Origin: Oxytricha trifallax
Lineage: Eukaryota > Ciliophora > Spirotrichea > Sporadotrichida > Oxytrichidae
Assembly (NCBI GenBank): GCA_000711775.1
Contig: ARYC01003933.1
Coordinates: forward strand, 1-64,000
Length of the DNA: 64,000 nucleotides
Direction: 5' to 3'
Numbering within the stretch: the first letter of the stretch is position 1; the number at the start of each line of letters is the position of its first letter. The notes beneath the pieces were generated by a model. The model did no database searches and was not told the DNA's origin. It saw nothing but the letters and a program-made list of their open reading frames with translations. The position numbers and the translations under genes were made by a program. Of the stretch, positions 20,242-33,858 are shown one piece after another.

Positions 20242-21910
20242 TCAAGAAGTAAATTGTTTAATAGTGGCAAGCATGACAAAAAGCATAATCAACAGCACAA
20301 ATCCAAAATCAACATAAATTGTCAAACTAGCAATCACGTAATCATCCTTGGTCAGAGCATGCGAGTATTTATTTTGAGTAAGCATAAAAGCTTTATTTAG
20401 CAGGAATATCCCGAACATAAGCCCACCAAACATACACAAGAATATCGTAATCATGTCAGTGTAGTTAAGGAAACTTATCGATAGCACGAACATAAAGACT
20501 ATCATGAGGCACATAGCCACAGAACCACGAAGCCAATTCACGCTTTCTGTGTAGAGCACCACTGTTATGGCAAGAACCATTCCACTCAGGCATTAAGTGA
20601 AAAGAAATACTGTTGAACCATCGGTGGTTGCTAGTAGGAAAGCTATAACCCAGCATTCTGAGAGTGTAAAAAGCAGATAGCAGATGTTGCAAAGTGGAGG
20701 CTTTCGAACGAAATCAAGGGCTGTATGCACCATCATTAAAACTGTCATGTATAGGAATGCACTGATTGCAAAGATAAAGAAGTTCAAAAAAATAATAGTA
20801 TACCCCGGATTCATTTTCAATTAAGTTTGATAACTTTATTACATAGAAATTATTAAATTGCTTTTAAGTTTTCCTTGACAAATTGAGTGAAAGGTACATT
20901 ATTATATACGAATACAATCCAAAGAGCCAGAGTGATTTACTTTAGAGTGAAAAACGAGAACATTTTTCTGATAAAGTTCTACAGCTCGTCTTCATCTTAT
21001 TGAGAGATCATGCGGTAAAATAAGCGAGCTCCTTGATTAGCTCCTGTTAAGCTTGCTGATCCAATGCTTATTGGTCTGTAGCTAGGATCTGAAGTGTTTG
21101 AACTAAACTTCAATATTTAAATTTAAAACGAGAAGTCATATTTCTATATAAAAATTATTTAATTGCTGTTTATAGGCAACATAACCAGAGTTACTGTTTC
21201 TAATTGGCATTGAAGCTGTTACACCAATAAAAAACACATGAATAAGCTATGTCGTATGACTTAATTTTAAGAATATGTTCACCAATATAGCTATTGCTTG
21301 AGTCAGACTTTTAGTTACTGAAGAAATAGGAGCTGTCATTGAAGCTGCGACCATCTCCAGCTGGAGTTGATAAATCATATTGCGAATCATTGTTTTCTTC
21401 TGGGATTGGCTGCATCAGGTTTCTCTGGTATTAAACTATTCTTTTAATAATAAATAGTGCTTAATAAATATTTAATTAAAAGCTTAAAATTCTTTTCTTA
21501 CCGATTGACTGTCTATTTTGCTGTTACTGTTAATGCTACTGACTTGTAATCAATTTAAAACTTTTCATAACAAAAATAATTCCAATTTACAATAATCTCC
21601 ATTTTATATAACTCATATGTGAACCCTTAGTGATAATTGGCGATCTATTGGGACTTTACTGTGAGGGTGGTCGATTGACTTAAATCGAATAATTCTACTA
21701 TTACTATTGTGGATTATTGTTAGGATCCTATCCAACTACATTTGTAGAAGCAGGTCGTTGTGACTTGCCAGTCTTTATCGTTGATAATTTTGGCTGTTTT
21801 TGCGTTCTCTTGCTGCTCTACCTCGCATCTGAGTCGTTTGGAGGAGCTACTCCGTTTATCAGGAATTCGTGGAAGTCCTTGGAGTGGGTGTTTCCAAGCG
21901 TATAATCCAT
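20242..21910 (-). CDS. TMBIM/Bax-inhibitor-1-like multi-pass membrane protein
   Basis: ATG 21910 opens MDYTLGNTHSKDFHEFLING. A long Gln/Asn/Ser/Pro-rich cytosolic tail follows (21310-21910). The membrane part begins with FYRMISQQDEDEL and QNFIRKMFSFFTLKQITLAL (about 20925-21040). It continues in one uninterrupted frame 20242-20817 with six or so hydrophobic segments, including CNICYLLFTLSECWVIAFLL and DMITIFLCMFGGLMFGIFLL. The C-terminal ALTKDDYVIASLTIYVDFGF corresponds to the family's conserved acidic LYxD end. Stop TGA 20242-20244. The family sits in ER, Golgi or plasma membrane and affects calcium leak and stress survival. Which paralogue this is cannot be said. The tail is interrupted by at least two AT-rich segments near 21130 and 21460-21630. 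Confidence 0.7.
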
Positions 21911-22441
21911 TTTTATTGATAATTCTTAAATAGAATATTTGCTGGATATAAAAAATAAACTTGGAAATTTATTTTGAAGCAATTTTTTTTGTTTTATTTT
22001 TATAAAATATATTTTAATTTCATATTAATGGAAGACTTCCTCTAATTAAAGATTATGTAAAAGTATTCAATAATTAAAGTAAATTGATTTTACTCATTTT
22101 ATTGCATAATTTTCTTTATCTTATATAAATGAAAAAATAAACTGTATATTATTGTAATATGAAGCAAACACAATTTATTTTTAAACTTTTATTATTTAAG
22201 CAATAATTTCTGCCTTATAATTGATTTAAATTATAAATTTCAGAACTTTCAATATAATTATTATTTAGATGCATTTCACAGTTTTATTCACATTTTAATG
22301 AATCTGATCTCACACAATATCACTCATTTAGTAGTATAATCTTATTAATCATTAGAAAATAATAGACAATAAGTTTCTTAAAATAAATCAAGCTTTGTTA
22401 AATATAAACTGGGTGATATATAAAACTGTTAAAATTAGTTA
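21911..22441. other. AT-rich spacer
   Basis: Between the start of the TMBIM-like gene and the stop of the next minus-strand gene. No coding frame or repeat seen. Confidence 0.5.
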
Positions 22442-25400
22442 TCAGTATTTAAACTTTGGAGGGTTAAGTCCACTGCCATTGCTTGCATTAAAATCTATGT
22501 TGTTATTCTGATTGTTATAATTACTTTGCATGCCGTGATGTCCTCCATTCATTTATTATAAATATATTTACTTGTTTTAATTGCTATATAAAGATATTAT
22601 TGATTAGACATGATACCTGGACCTCTACTGCTGTTGTACATACTGTTGCCAAGATCACTCACACTCAAGCTGTAGTCATGTTCCTCCATGTTATCACCGT
22701 TGCCTCCGTTTGGTGATTTATACTATGATCCACTTCTCCCATTAATATTATTTACATACCTATAACTTTTTTTCAAATGTTTCATTTTATTTATATAAAG
22801 TAAATAAGTAATTAGACTGAGAGGGATTAAAGTGGTTTGAGTTATTGTTTTACTAGGGACCTAATGTGCTTCGCATCGAAGGCTGTTGATGTTTGTTACC
22901 ACTCAACAATGGTTGTTACTGCTGCTGATTAGATTGCTTTGTCCCGTAGGTCTAGCTCAAACTGTTGTAGCCCTTATTGTTTGAATTGCTAAACTTTCAT
23001 AAATAAAAATATAAAATGTGGCAACTATAAACACATACAACAGAGTTTATCATTATTGATAGATGCACCAAGAGATTGCTGTAATTTTGACTTAATTTCA
23101 TGGATTTCTCTTTCAAGTTCTTCGTAAGCTTTCTCTAAGTTTGGCTGAGTTCCCAATCTATTTGTGGTTTTAACTGTATCCATTATACATTAATTGATAA
23201 AATATTTCTCATATAATCATCTATTAATTGAAATAATTGGAGAGGACTTAGTGAACTCAAAATTCTAGGTAAGTTCACTGCCATTCATATTCTAACTGCC
23301 TTGAGTTTGATAACCTGCCCCTTAATTGCTCTTATTAGTAAGTGTCATGTTTTCAAGTCTATCTCTTTGTCTCTTGAGCACTTCCTCCAGCTTGTTAATC
23401 GTATCCTCCTGGTTATTGGTGTTATTGCTGTTGGAATTAGGATTTGGGGCTGAACTGCCAGTATTGCCCAGGTTGTTCTTTATCTTCTCTATTTTGTTTT
23501 GGAGTTCTTGGTCAAGTACCTCATCATCATCACTCTCATCTTCTTCTTCACTCTCTTCATCCTCCTCATCGTCATAGTCGTCTTCATCTTCTGAATCTGG
23601 GGATCTACCTCCTCTCTTATCATCAGTATGTCTCTTGCCTGATGATGTGTTTTTACTTCTCTTGTTTTGCTTGTTGCTGCTGGTTGGATTGAAATCACTA
23701 TCAATTAATGCATTGTCATCACTGCCACCAGACTTAACAAGGTTGTTATTGTTGATATATGGGTTCTAGTTATGTTTATCATCGTTAAATCTGACACTTT
23801 TATAGGGAGAAGTTGTTCCTTAGATTGTCTTCTTTGAATCTTATGTTTGTAGTGGAAGGTCTTTTCTGCATTTTAAAACCAAAAGTTTTATATAATACTT
23901 ACTGTTAATTCATTGAAAGTGATTGTTCATCCATAAGTGGGTATTTATCAACATATTTAGAATTAATTGTATCCCCTCCTTAATTAAACATACTCAAGCC
24001 TCTTGGTTACATCTGAACTCCCATCAAGTGATCTTCCTAATCATATAGTGAAGAATTATACATCTTTACATAAAAATACTCTAAAATTGGTATTTAATAG
24101 ATTATATTAAATCATATTGATCAGGGGAACTTTAATAGTCGAAGTTTTTTAAGCCGCTGTCTTTACCAATTGGTGATTAGTCTTCTTCACCATCTTCCCT
24201 CATTCTAATTGATAGAATAGGTCTTAACATATTAAATATACTAATTAATCAATAAATTTTGTCCTTTATTCATATATATTTTAAATGAGGTCTCTTCTCG
24301 GATGGATTGGTGTTTAAATTGTTATCAGATTTAATGTCAGAGCCAACATCATTATATTAATCTTCAATTCTTGGACCCATTGACATCTACGAATCTTTGC
24401 CTGGTGACTACATATAATCATCAGGGTTTTGGTACTAATAATCCTTGTCAAAGGGATTATGGGGAAGATTACTTTATTAATTAACTCCATTTTTAGAGGA
24501 AGCTCTTCTGTCCCTCAGAGGGATTTGTCTTTGAGTGCCACCTGGACTTAACTCAGAAATTTTCTAGTTTTGGAGCTGGTCCTATAGAGACTTTTGGGAT
24601 GCGTAATTATGTAAGTCTCTCTCTTTCTATGGTGAAATAAAATTAGCTTAGAAATTAAAATAACCTAATAAAAACGAAATGAAAAGAACCTTAAACTTTA
24701 CAATTTTAATCAATTTTATTTTTGAAATATTACCCAATAAAATTGCTAAAAAAGTTACTCCTCAATATAAAAATTATTTAGCAATACTTAAAATCAATAT
24801 CATTAAGAATATCAACATTAGGTTAATAAAGCATGTTTTCATTTTATTAGAAAACATTGCCACCATTGAAATTCTCTTTGCCAGTCATAGGTATCATTCT
24901 TTCATCCAAAGTATAAACAAAAGGTTGATATGGTTACATGCTTAAATTTTTAATAGCATTTAAATCAGTATTAAGATTCAATGTTAGTGGCTCTTTAGAA
25001 TAAAATCCATTCTATACAAGTGTTGTATTTTTCATGGTTTATTCACTAACCAGTGGTGGGAAATTCACTTGCATTGGGGGATTGTAAGTTGGATGCAAAG
25101 TCTAATTATGAAAAGACAAAGGGTGATCAAAGTCTGTTCTGTAGATGAAATCTTTCAAATAAGCGTTTGCCTAGGTTGAAGGCTGATAGTCTTTCTAAAG
25201 CTTATAAATCTCAGAATAAGGGTCTGAAGTTTTATTATCTTAGCTCTGTTTGCCAAAGAAACTAGGGTTGAGATTCAGAATTGGGTCTTTGCCTTAATTA
25301 TTCATCATTTGCATTGTTTTTAAGCCATTAACTTAGTGAGTTGGGTGTGATCCACCAAAAAATGATTTAATTTCATACTTTTCATTCACTCTAGGAACTT

Positions 25401-25836
25401 CCACTAGATTTGAAGGCATCTTACTGACTTTAATTGAAGCATTATCATCGTAATATTAGTTGAGCATGTTGTTTGTGAAAATTGGTTGCCCATCCACATT
25501 TGAGTTACCAATATCTCTAAACAAAGCTGCTTGCTATCTCCTCGATTATTAAGCAGTATGATTTAGTTAATCTGCAAGTTCAGGCCTGGTCTTGATTTAC
25601 TAAAACTCAGAGGCGCGAGTATGATCCGAGATATTTTTGCCATTAAAAACATTGTTGTTTTGTGTGTTTCTTTCATACTTTCCAGCTAAAGTCTTTAAGT
25701 GATCATTTGATGGGTTAATCATGGTGTCGTTTGCTATCTTTGCTGTTTTTGGACAATTTTTCAAATGTGTGTTGCCTGGCAATCTTTACTATGAGGACTT
25801 AGTCTGGGAAGTCTTTGAAGGTTATGACCACTTCAT
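22442..25836 (-). CDS. uncharacterised low-complexity coiled-coil protein
   Basis: ATG 25836 (MKWSQPSKTSQTKSSQQRLP) to TGA 22442-22444. The first 300 residues read without interruption (25836 to about 24950) and include NLNPSFFGKQSQ, SEIYKLQKDYQPST and AYLKDFIYRTDFDHPLSF. Later blocks are charged or Asn/Ser-rich: SPGGTQRQIPLRDRRASSKN (near 24530), an acidic run of Asp/Glu at about 23510-23600, then coiled-coil segments (NKLEEVLKRQRDRLEN near 23370 and AYEELEREIHEIKSKLQQ near 23130). The C-terminus is Asn/Gly-rich (GSGLNPPKFKY). Interruptions at about 24640-24850, 24080, 23880-23930, 23195, 22990, 22760 and 22570 are likely IESs. I do not recognise the protein; it resembles ciliate cytoskeletal or basal-body scaffold proteins only in composition. 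Confidence 0.65.
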
Positions 25837-26052
25837 ATTTAAATTTCTAATTTGTTTGTTAAATTTCATATAATTTAATCTAAAGGTAAAGATAAAAGCT
25901 AGTTTATAGGATCTCTACTTTAGATTTTTAAATTAAGTTAATAGAAAATTAATTTAATGAGTGTTAAATGATTCAATCAACCTGTTTTTAGGTGAGCTGA
26001 TTATAACTAAGTTTATGTTTAATTGAAGTTTGAAAGCTGCTTTACTTCACAC

Positions 26053-29000
26053 TCAAACATAAGAAACTTTAGAGTAATCAACTTACGAGTATTTTGTTAA
26101 TTTTGAGACTTATTCGTTTTGTTGAATGTCGGGAAAGTCTTCCTGCTTTGAAAAAAGCTCATTGAACTTCTTTCCAACCTTCTTAGCTATTGGATTAGCT
26201 TCCTTCTTTTCAACTGGGTTTCCGTATTGATCTTCCCATAGTCCTTCATCTTGACCTTCGTCGTCATAATTTTTCTGGGCTCTGCGACCACCTGCTGCTT
26301 ATCTAGGACCTCTGTTATCTCTTCCACCTTCATTGTCATTTCTGTAGCCTCCACGACCACCTCTGCCACCGCGGTCACCACCACGACCGCCTCTTCCTCC
26401 GCGATCACCACCACGGCCACCTCTGCCGCCTCTTCTATCACCACCATAATTATCTCTGCCTCCTCTTGTGCCTGCTGGTCTTTCCTCATCTTCATATTCG
26501 GGAACAAAGTTAGCTTCAAAAGTATCAACATCCATACCTTCGTCATCATATTGATTACTGTTAAACTTCTGCTTCTTTACCTTGCCTATTTGCTCTACAA
26601 GCCTCATCTTCTCCTTGAGGTTAGCTCTATACTCAGCATCTTGCCCATCTTGATCATTCTCTTACTCGATTAAACTTTCTTTCTTCTCTTCTTCATCAGG
26701 CTTTACTTTTTCACCTCTGTTACGTCTCTATTCACCAAGGAACTTATTCTTATTTTCATCTCTCTCAATATCACCTCTCTCAAGGAAGGCTTGCTTCATA
26801 ACCTTCAATTCCTTGATGGTTTTCTCTAAGTCTGACTTCTTCATTGGTGCTGAAATCTTGATTTGAGAGAACTTTTGGATGATTAGGAAGTCAAGGTTAA
26901 GTTGATCAGTCTCCTCTTATTCTGGTTTGCCGCCGCCTACTTTCTTGACTGCTCCTCCTTTTTATTGTTGTTCTTTTTGAATTGCAAACATAAACTTTAG
27001 TGTTTGCCATTATCGCATTTAATGATAATCAAGTGTAATGTTTATCTTTTTGCTGTCTCTCTTCTTTAGTCTCAGCTCTCTAGAGTTTACCCTTTTATAG
27101 TGCTTCTTAAATGGCCTTTCTTCTAAGCTCATCAGCGATTTCTTGTTTCTCAAAATCAGTCAGTGGTTAATGAGGACCGCTTCCAGTGAAAGTCATCCCC
27201 ATATTCTTTTGGCAGTACTTAACCAGGTAATCACATAACTCGATCTCACTTAGATATGGATGGATGTCAAGTTTGTTAAGCATATGCTCCTCCCACTTCT
27301 TTTGCTTATCTTCTTCTTACTTTCTTCTCTCCTCCTCTCTCTTCTTCATGTTCTCTTCTTTGCGGATCTGATCTTCGATTCTCTTCTTTCTCTCTTCTTA
27401 CCTTGCAACCTTCTCCTCTTCCCACTGCTTCTTTTACTCCTCACGCTCTGTGACTCTGCTCTTTATTTGTATAATCCACTCGATCTCTCTGATAATGACC
27501 TGTTGTTTCTCATATTCGATAAGCTTCTTGTAGTACTCTTCTCTTTAGCTCTCCTTTTTCTTTCTGAGCTCTAGGATTTCGGCTCTCAGAGCGTTTCTTT
27601 GCAAGTTAATCTTGTCGAGATCTTTCTAGATTTATTCTTTGTTTACCTGCTTATTATCTTGGCCCTTCTTGAGCTTATCAATTTCGGTCTTCAAACCTTT
27701 GCAAGTTGCTTTTAGTTCTGTTAAACCAAGGCCAGTTTGGAACTTGAGTTGCTTCTTTTCTCTAGTATATATATTTATAGTAAAATATATATATTTTAAC
27801 TCTAATGACAGTGAAGAGAGCATTAATCTCTTCAATAAATGGCTTGGAGTCCTTAATTTTTTGAATTTCACGTATTAATTCTTTTTTCACGCTTTGCATC
27901 GGTGGTTGTGGTTTAAATGGTTTTCTCAATTTCCCTATAAGTAAGCTATTAAATACTGTAAACTAAAAATAGTGGAATCACAAAATAAATCTCAATAAAA
28001 CTTACTAAATGCCTTTTTGAAGGGTGTCCAATTTGTTAAATTTGGGATGTAGATTCTTCTCTAATTTTGTTTTCTTTTCTTCCAAGTCGCCAATTTCTTT
28101 GTTTATACCATTAACAATATCGTAGATTTTAAAAGAATTACTAGTGAATTAAAGCCATTTATAATAGAGTATATAATTTGTAAGCAATCTTATTTAAGAT
28201 TCTCTTTTTCTCGTCGGAATGAGTTTTCATATCAATGAATAATTACCTAAGCTCTTTAGACATGATGCCTTTGCCCGATTGATCATCCTTTAGATTTTGT
28301 ACTTTCTCGGTGAACTTCTCGCTCAACTCTCTTATCTTATCATTTACCAAAAAAATGACTTATAATTTGCACTCTCTCTAATCGAAATGAGAGGATCTTA
28401 TAAGTAAATATAATGTAAATTTATTAGTGAATAATTCAGAGCGTCAATCTTTTCATCGACTTCAACTTGACCCTTGTGATAAACTGTCTCATCGGGCATC
28501 TCGATAATATCCTTGGGCATGGCTGGCACTTCAGTTTCTAATGTCACAAATATTCTTGGTCTGGGCTTTCTCCAGTCTCCATACATGTAGTCTTGGTAAA
28601 ATAAAGCAATAAAATTGTAAATTTTGTTGGTAGGCGCTTAGAGGCTTCTTTTCTTTGGGTTCTTTTTCCTCACCTCCTCTATAGTTACTACGGGCTCTTC
28701 CCCCTTCTTTTTGATTTTGTGCGGATCTTTTGTTAGTATTTCTACGTTTATTAGTGGCTTATTTATCTTCACCACCTTCAGTATTGAGCAAGTGAAATTT
28801 AATTGAGAAAATTTAATAAAATACCAAATTTACATATTCAAAAGTGTTATGTTTGAGTAATCTTTATTCAAACAATTAACTTTAATTGTTGGCCCATAAA
28901 AGTTAATAAAAAACCTGTAATTATATAGGGTTATTGCATATTATCATGATTAACAGAGAAATATAAATAAATGGACTATGTTTTAATGCTCTTTTTTAGA

Positions 29001-30029
29001 TAGATGAAGCCTTCAAAAATTAAAAAAAACTAACTATGACATATAAAATCAAATTTTCAGGGCTATAATAAGTTGACTAATTTAGAATGATTTTCAATAT
29101 AAAAGCACCAACATGATAGAGTTTTTGAATTTATTATATTCTTAGCCAAAATCATAATTTTCCTTATACTTTAGCAATAGCATCTTTCTCTACCTTCTCC
29201 TCTTCCTCTTCTTTTCTGTTGGGGTCCTTGACTCTATATTAAGGTTTTGACTACTGTTATTTTGGCTTTTGTGCTTATTTTTTACCCTGCTTCTTGGAAT
29301 CTTCCTAGTCCCCATCTACATCTTAATTCAAATCATTGTCATCTCCCTCTTCTTTTGGAGCGCCCTTTGGTCTATACACCATTTTCTATTGAGTTTTTGG
29401 GGCACGTTCTCTCTGCTTTTTCTCCTATGTTTCCTTGACTTCGTCGCCTTCTACTATCTTAGGGGCAGAACCCTTCACCACGTACTATTGCTTGGTTTGG
29501 GGTTTTGGTGCGTTTTTCTCTTGTTTCTTTGATTTGCTACGAACTTGCTTAGAATCCTAATTCACAAAAACTAGTAAAAACATATCTATCCAGTCATCAA
29601 TTGTTGATAAATTTATGTCTAGAAATTCATAACAAAAAATCCTTAGCCTCTACTTCAAGTTCTTATTCTTAAACTGCAGGAGCATTTGGATCCTTCTTTT
29701 TATACACCATCTGCTATTGACCGTTTTGTCTGCCTCCTTACTTTGGATTAGCGTTTTTCTTTTTTTGTGGTTGGTCTGATCTATTATTAGCCTGACTCTC
29801 TTCCACAACAACTTTCTCTTCTTCATCAGCGCCATCAGCAACTTCTACTACTTGATCCTATTGTGGAACTTTCTTCTCTTCCTCCTCATATTCAAAGTGC
29901 TGCTCTTGATGCTTGACTGGAGTGGTTGCGAGTTCCTCCTCTTCTTCTTCTAGGTGTTCATCATCGATTTGAGGGAGGTTTTGTTCCTATTCTTCTAGGT
30001 TAGTTTGAGTATCGTCTTTAGTTGACATC
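26053..30029 (-). CDS. BFR1-like coiled-coil protein with RGG-box tail
   Basis: ATG 30029 (MSTKDDTQTNLEEQEQNLP) to TGA 26053-26055. The N-terminal third is Glu- and Lys/Gln-rich with three similar phrases (MVYKKKDPNAP, MVYRPKGAPKEE, QYRVKDPNRKEEEEE). A globular stretch near 28480-28590 (DWRKPRPRIFVTLETEVPAM) precedes a long charged coiled coil (27400-28350), with KDSKPFIEEINAL and GLTELKATCKGLKTEIDKLK recalling Bfr1/nuclear-segregation proteins. A conserved-looking block follows (LDIHPYLSEIELCDYLVKYC near 27220; DLEKTIKELKVMKQAFLERG near 26810). The tail has about ten RGG/RGGR motifs (26340-26480), then FNELFSKQEDFPDIQQNE. Bfr1 is a polysome-associated mRNP protein, so an RNA-binding role fits. 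The whole could be two genes, with a second start at 26991, but the frame continues across. Confidence 0.5.
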
Positions 30030-30812
30030 TTCAAAAATAACAAATCAAATTACAAATAATTAATATTACCCCAAAACCCAAACAATTATAACAATAATTA
30101 GTACATTTGAATATTGTTAATTTTAAGAGTATTTATTATTAATGTAAGCAGATGAACTAAATCCAGTAAAATTAAAATTTCTGTAAATATATCCCCAAAA
30201 TATCTTTATTTTGTGATTATTTAAACAGATTGACATTAGTAATAGGTTAATGATAATTTTGTATAGGCTAATATTTCACCTGATTTTCATCTATTTGTTG
30301 ATTTCATCAAAATTCAGTCCTTTTCATCATAAAAATTATATGTTTATAATTTAATTAGGTAATAATGAAACAATATTATACTCAAATTATAATTGAATTT
30401 ATAAAATGCTGTTTTAAACTTTGAAGACTTAACAGTTGTAAACTCAAAACTTCGCTTAAGGTTGGTAAATTTTAAATATATTTATCTTAAATGTTTATAT
30501 GAAATAAAATCAGACTTAACGCCTAATTTTCGTAGATGAACAGCAGAACAATTAGTCGTAACATCAAACATTCCTAACTCAAGTTAACGCTTAAAATAAT
30601 AATAATGTAAAATAAAATACCCTATAAAAAATGTTATTTGGTTCATTAACTGGTTTAAACAAAAGTTCTTAATCGCCATCCCCAAGAAAAATTAGTGCAT
30701 CTTCTTATATTAAAATTTATTGATAAATTACACAGATATTTAGTTTAGTTTTTGAGCAGGCAAGTTTAAGAATTTTTTTATTTTAAATTCTAATAAATCT
30801 ACTAACGATTTG
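30030..30812. other. AT-rich intergenic spacer
   Basis: Lies between two divergent genes. An 11-bp telomere-like CCCCAAAACCC sits at 30069-30079, 40 bp upstream of the start codon at 30029. Otherwise nothing is seen. Confidence 0.45.
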
Positions 30813-33606
30813 ATGAGAAAACAATCAATACGAGTAGGAGGATTAGGAAATAGTATTTCACCAAATTTAAGTCCCAACAAAAACAGATCAAGCTAAGTCA
30901 ATTTACTACAGCTTTAGTTGAGTATGGCTGATTAATAATAAAAAAATGGAAATTCAGTGACTAAACTGGAGACAGGATAGTATTAAAAATTGAAATAAGA
31001 TAAATTACTGAAAGAAGTTCAATTTTTATCAACCAGTGAAGATGATAAAATGTATCAGAATTACTTGAAATGTGAGATTTAACCAGGAATTTAGTTTCTT
31101 AAAATCTTTATGGCGAATGCTAAGAGATAAAGGCCTATGAAATTGCAGATTAACATACCATTATCAATTGGATTGTTTCAAGAAAAGATGCTCATTTATA
31201 CTAGCAGTAAGCAAATATTGAAATACTTAACTCTTTTTTATAGAGAAAACTGGATTGGTGAAAGTCACACTCGAAAATGAAGTGAAGGAATAAGATTTCT
31301 TGTATAAATTGCAAAGAAGATTTCAGAAATAAATTACTTAACTAAAGGAAAAAGGCTTTTTATAGAAAGATTTCGAAGAAGATTTTCCAATTATGTTGTA
31401 CAAGAGAGTTGAATCTACATAGCAAAACTTCAATGTAAGTTCTTAGTCAATTATTTTACATGGTTATAGTAAGTTATACCAAATGGTGAAGAGTAAAATA
31501 TCACACCTCATTGCATGCTCTACAATTGTATAGGATAATAGTTCATTATATCTAGTGGTCTCAAGGCAAGTCTCTATAGATATCACCATTTCAATCCAAT
31601 CTATTCAAGTTCAAATAAGCAGCACTATGCATATTTTATGACAAACACTGCCCTAATTGAAATGTCTAAAGACAAAGAAACAACTTGCTTAAATCTAGAT
31701 GGCTATCCAAAGCACACTTAAATTTATAAAGTTCACAATATGAACACTTTCAGTTTTCACTAAGTTGCAGAGCAGCTGATTTTGCTTATTCAAAAGCACT
31801 ATGGAATCACAATTAAGGAAATAGTTCTAGATTTTATCAAAGATATAAATGGCGTTGAATGGTTAATAGGATGCAGAGCTTTCAAAACAGTGCCAAGATA
31901 AGACGCTGCATCTTCATCAGATAAATTTAGACATGGTTTACTATTTGATTTGTTAAGAAATAATTCTGAAGCAAGGCTTATGCATCAACGATTGAAAAAA
32001 GAGCAGTTGATTGAGAAAGCCACTACAGCTACGATATGCAAATTATGCAAAATCAAATTCAGAAAGGAGCAAATGTAAAGAGTTGTAACTGATACCTTGC
32101 TCGCTAAATTTACGAGTCACTTGAGAAAGCGTGGAGTTTTTACTTTTGAGTAATCTGTTTTATCATAAGCTACCAGTAATATAGAGGCTACCTCTCTAGT
32201 ATGTGATCACATAAATATAAATATATTTTTAGTAGATTCAATTAAATTTTCTTTAATGATCTTTGTTACATGCTAATAGTTGCAGAAAATAAACTGATCA
32301 ATATTGAGAGTTCGTTTGCAAAAATGCTAAATATTCCAGTTTATAATAATATTGGAAAGTTTGGAGGAAAAGAGTCTTAGCTTGATATCATATTGAATAA
32401 GAAAAGCGTTTTGATTTAAAATTTACCCTAGAAACCTATTTAATGGAGAGTTCTTATATATCTGCAAGAGTTTCTTGAAGCAAGTATTAATTAATTGATA
32501 TCTATGGCAGAGAATGATAAACAATTCCAATATTTATATATAAATTTTAGAAACAATTAATTTAATTTTATCTATATCTAATTCAAAATCTTTGAGACTG
32601 TAACAAAATTTAAATGGATAAGCAGAGAAAAACAAGCAGTAGATTTGAAAAACCTTGACTTTGTTAAAGTTTTCTACTTTTTTACGATGCCAAATGATTC
32701 AATCAGTACCCTCCAATAAAACACTGTACTCGAATTTAAACTAACAGACGGGAAAAGTTTTACACATGACTAAGTTTTAGCCTCTGGGAAAATCTAGCCA
32801 TTTCTGTAATTTAACGAGTCTACTTTTTAAGAAAAGCAAGCAACAGTAAAAGACTTTGAATTTTACAGCACTAAAATCGAGTACTTTAATGTTACTCTTT
32901 TCAGCTAAAAGCTCCCATAGTAAAGTGTGAGAGTAGTGGTGGGTTTAAAGAAAGATTACGAAACTAGAAGTGAAAATATCAGGCTGTAGCTCTATCAAGG
33001 CGTGTATATTCCAACTGATAGTTATTACAATTGTGATCCTTTGCCTTAAACTTGGATTGAACTATTCTATGCAAGATAGCACCTGTAAAACACTTAAAAT
33101 TAAAGTCAAATTCAAAGTTAAGATTTCAACTAGGATTCTACAAGAAAACTGCCTGCTTTTGAATAGGCTTATGAAGACCCGTATGTTATCAAGAACATTA
33201 CTAAGGACTTCTTTGTTTAATAAAAGTTAGATGAAGAAATGCAGTATTTACCAATTAACAAGCTAATGAGGTATGAGAGATAATTAACCAGTGAAAGAGA
33301 AAAAAGTAAAACTAAATTTGATCATGTTAAAAGCAAAAAGGATCATGAAACATTCTCATCCATGGAGAGAAAGAGACTTAATTTGGAGCAAAGCAGATTG
33401 AGTCGCTTGATCACTGATTAATCATAACTGTAAAATCTAAGTACTTTCAGAGATGGGTAAGAATTTTAAATTAATTGTAAAAATCTTTTTAATTATAGTA
33501 GGAGAGAAAGTGACGGTTTTAAAGAATTAAAAAAGTAATCTTCAGTGGGAAATATAAACCTTAAGTATTAAATTCTATTCCTTGATATATTATGTTAAGA
33601 ATTGGA
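30813..33606 (+). CDS. large uncharacterised ciliate protein
   Basis: ATG 30813 opens MRKQSIRVGGLGNSISPNLS. Small GT-AG introns are at 31207-31243, 31435-31469 and 33457-33498, each restoring frame. The N-terminus is disordered; then come FQEKMLIYTSKKTGLVKVTL, KRVESTQQNFNQVIPNGEE, and a globular block (31500-31900) with CIGQQFIISSGLKASLYRYH, KVHNMNTFSFHQVAEQLILL and ITIKEIVLDFIKDINGVEWL. A charged helical part contains two Cys-pairs (ATICKLCKIKF). After an unresolved junction near 32190-32280 a second block runs INIESSFAKMLNIPVYNNIG, VFYFFTMPNDSIS and VRVVVGLKKDYETRSENIRL, which could be C2-like. The tail is Lys/Glu/Arg-rich and ends in VGNINLKY, then TGA near 33605. No family name is offered. 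Confidence 0.65.
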
Positions 33607-33858
33607 GTAAAATTAAATATTATACATTTTAATCATCCTTGAGTTCTTAATTTCATAAATTTAGGATTAGAAGAAAAAATCTATAAAAACATAAATTCAA
33701 TACTTAATTAATTTGTCAACAAAGCAATGTTTTTTTATATTGATTTAAATTCATTTAGCTTTTATATTTACTCTAGAGGTTTAAGGATAAAACTATTCAG
33801 ACCTAAAACAGGAAATATTCGTTAAAGACCGAACAGAAATTTTGGTGAACTCCCATTA

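Noticed and set aside
26187-26673. Plus-strand and alternative minus-strand ORFs rich in Ser/Thr or Val/Glu.
   Set aside because: They are shadows of the RGG-box coding sequence in other frames.
30069-30079. CCCCAAAACCC upstream of the BFR1-like gene as a telomere-addition or transposon end signal.
   Set aside because: Only 11 bp, no element on either side, and expected occasionally; kept only as a note.
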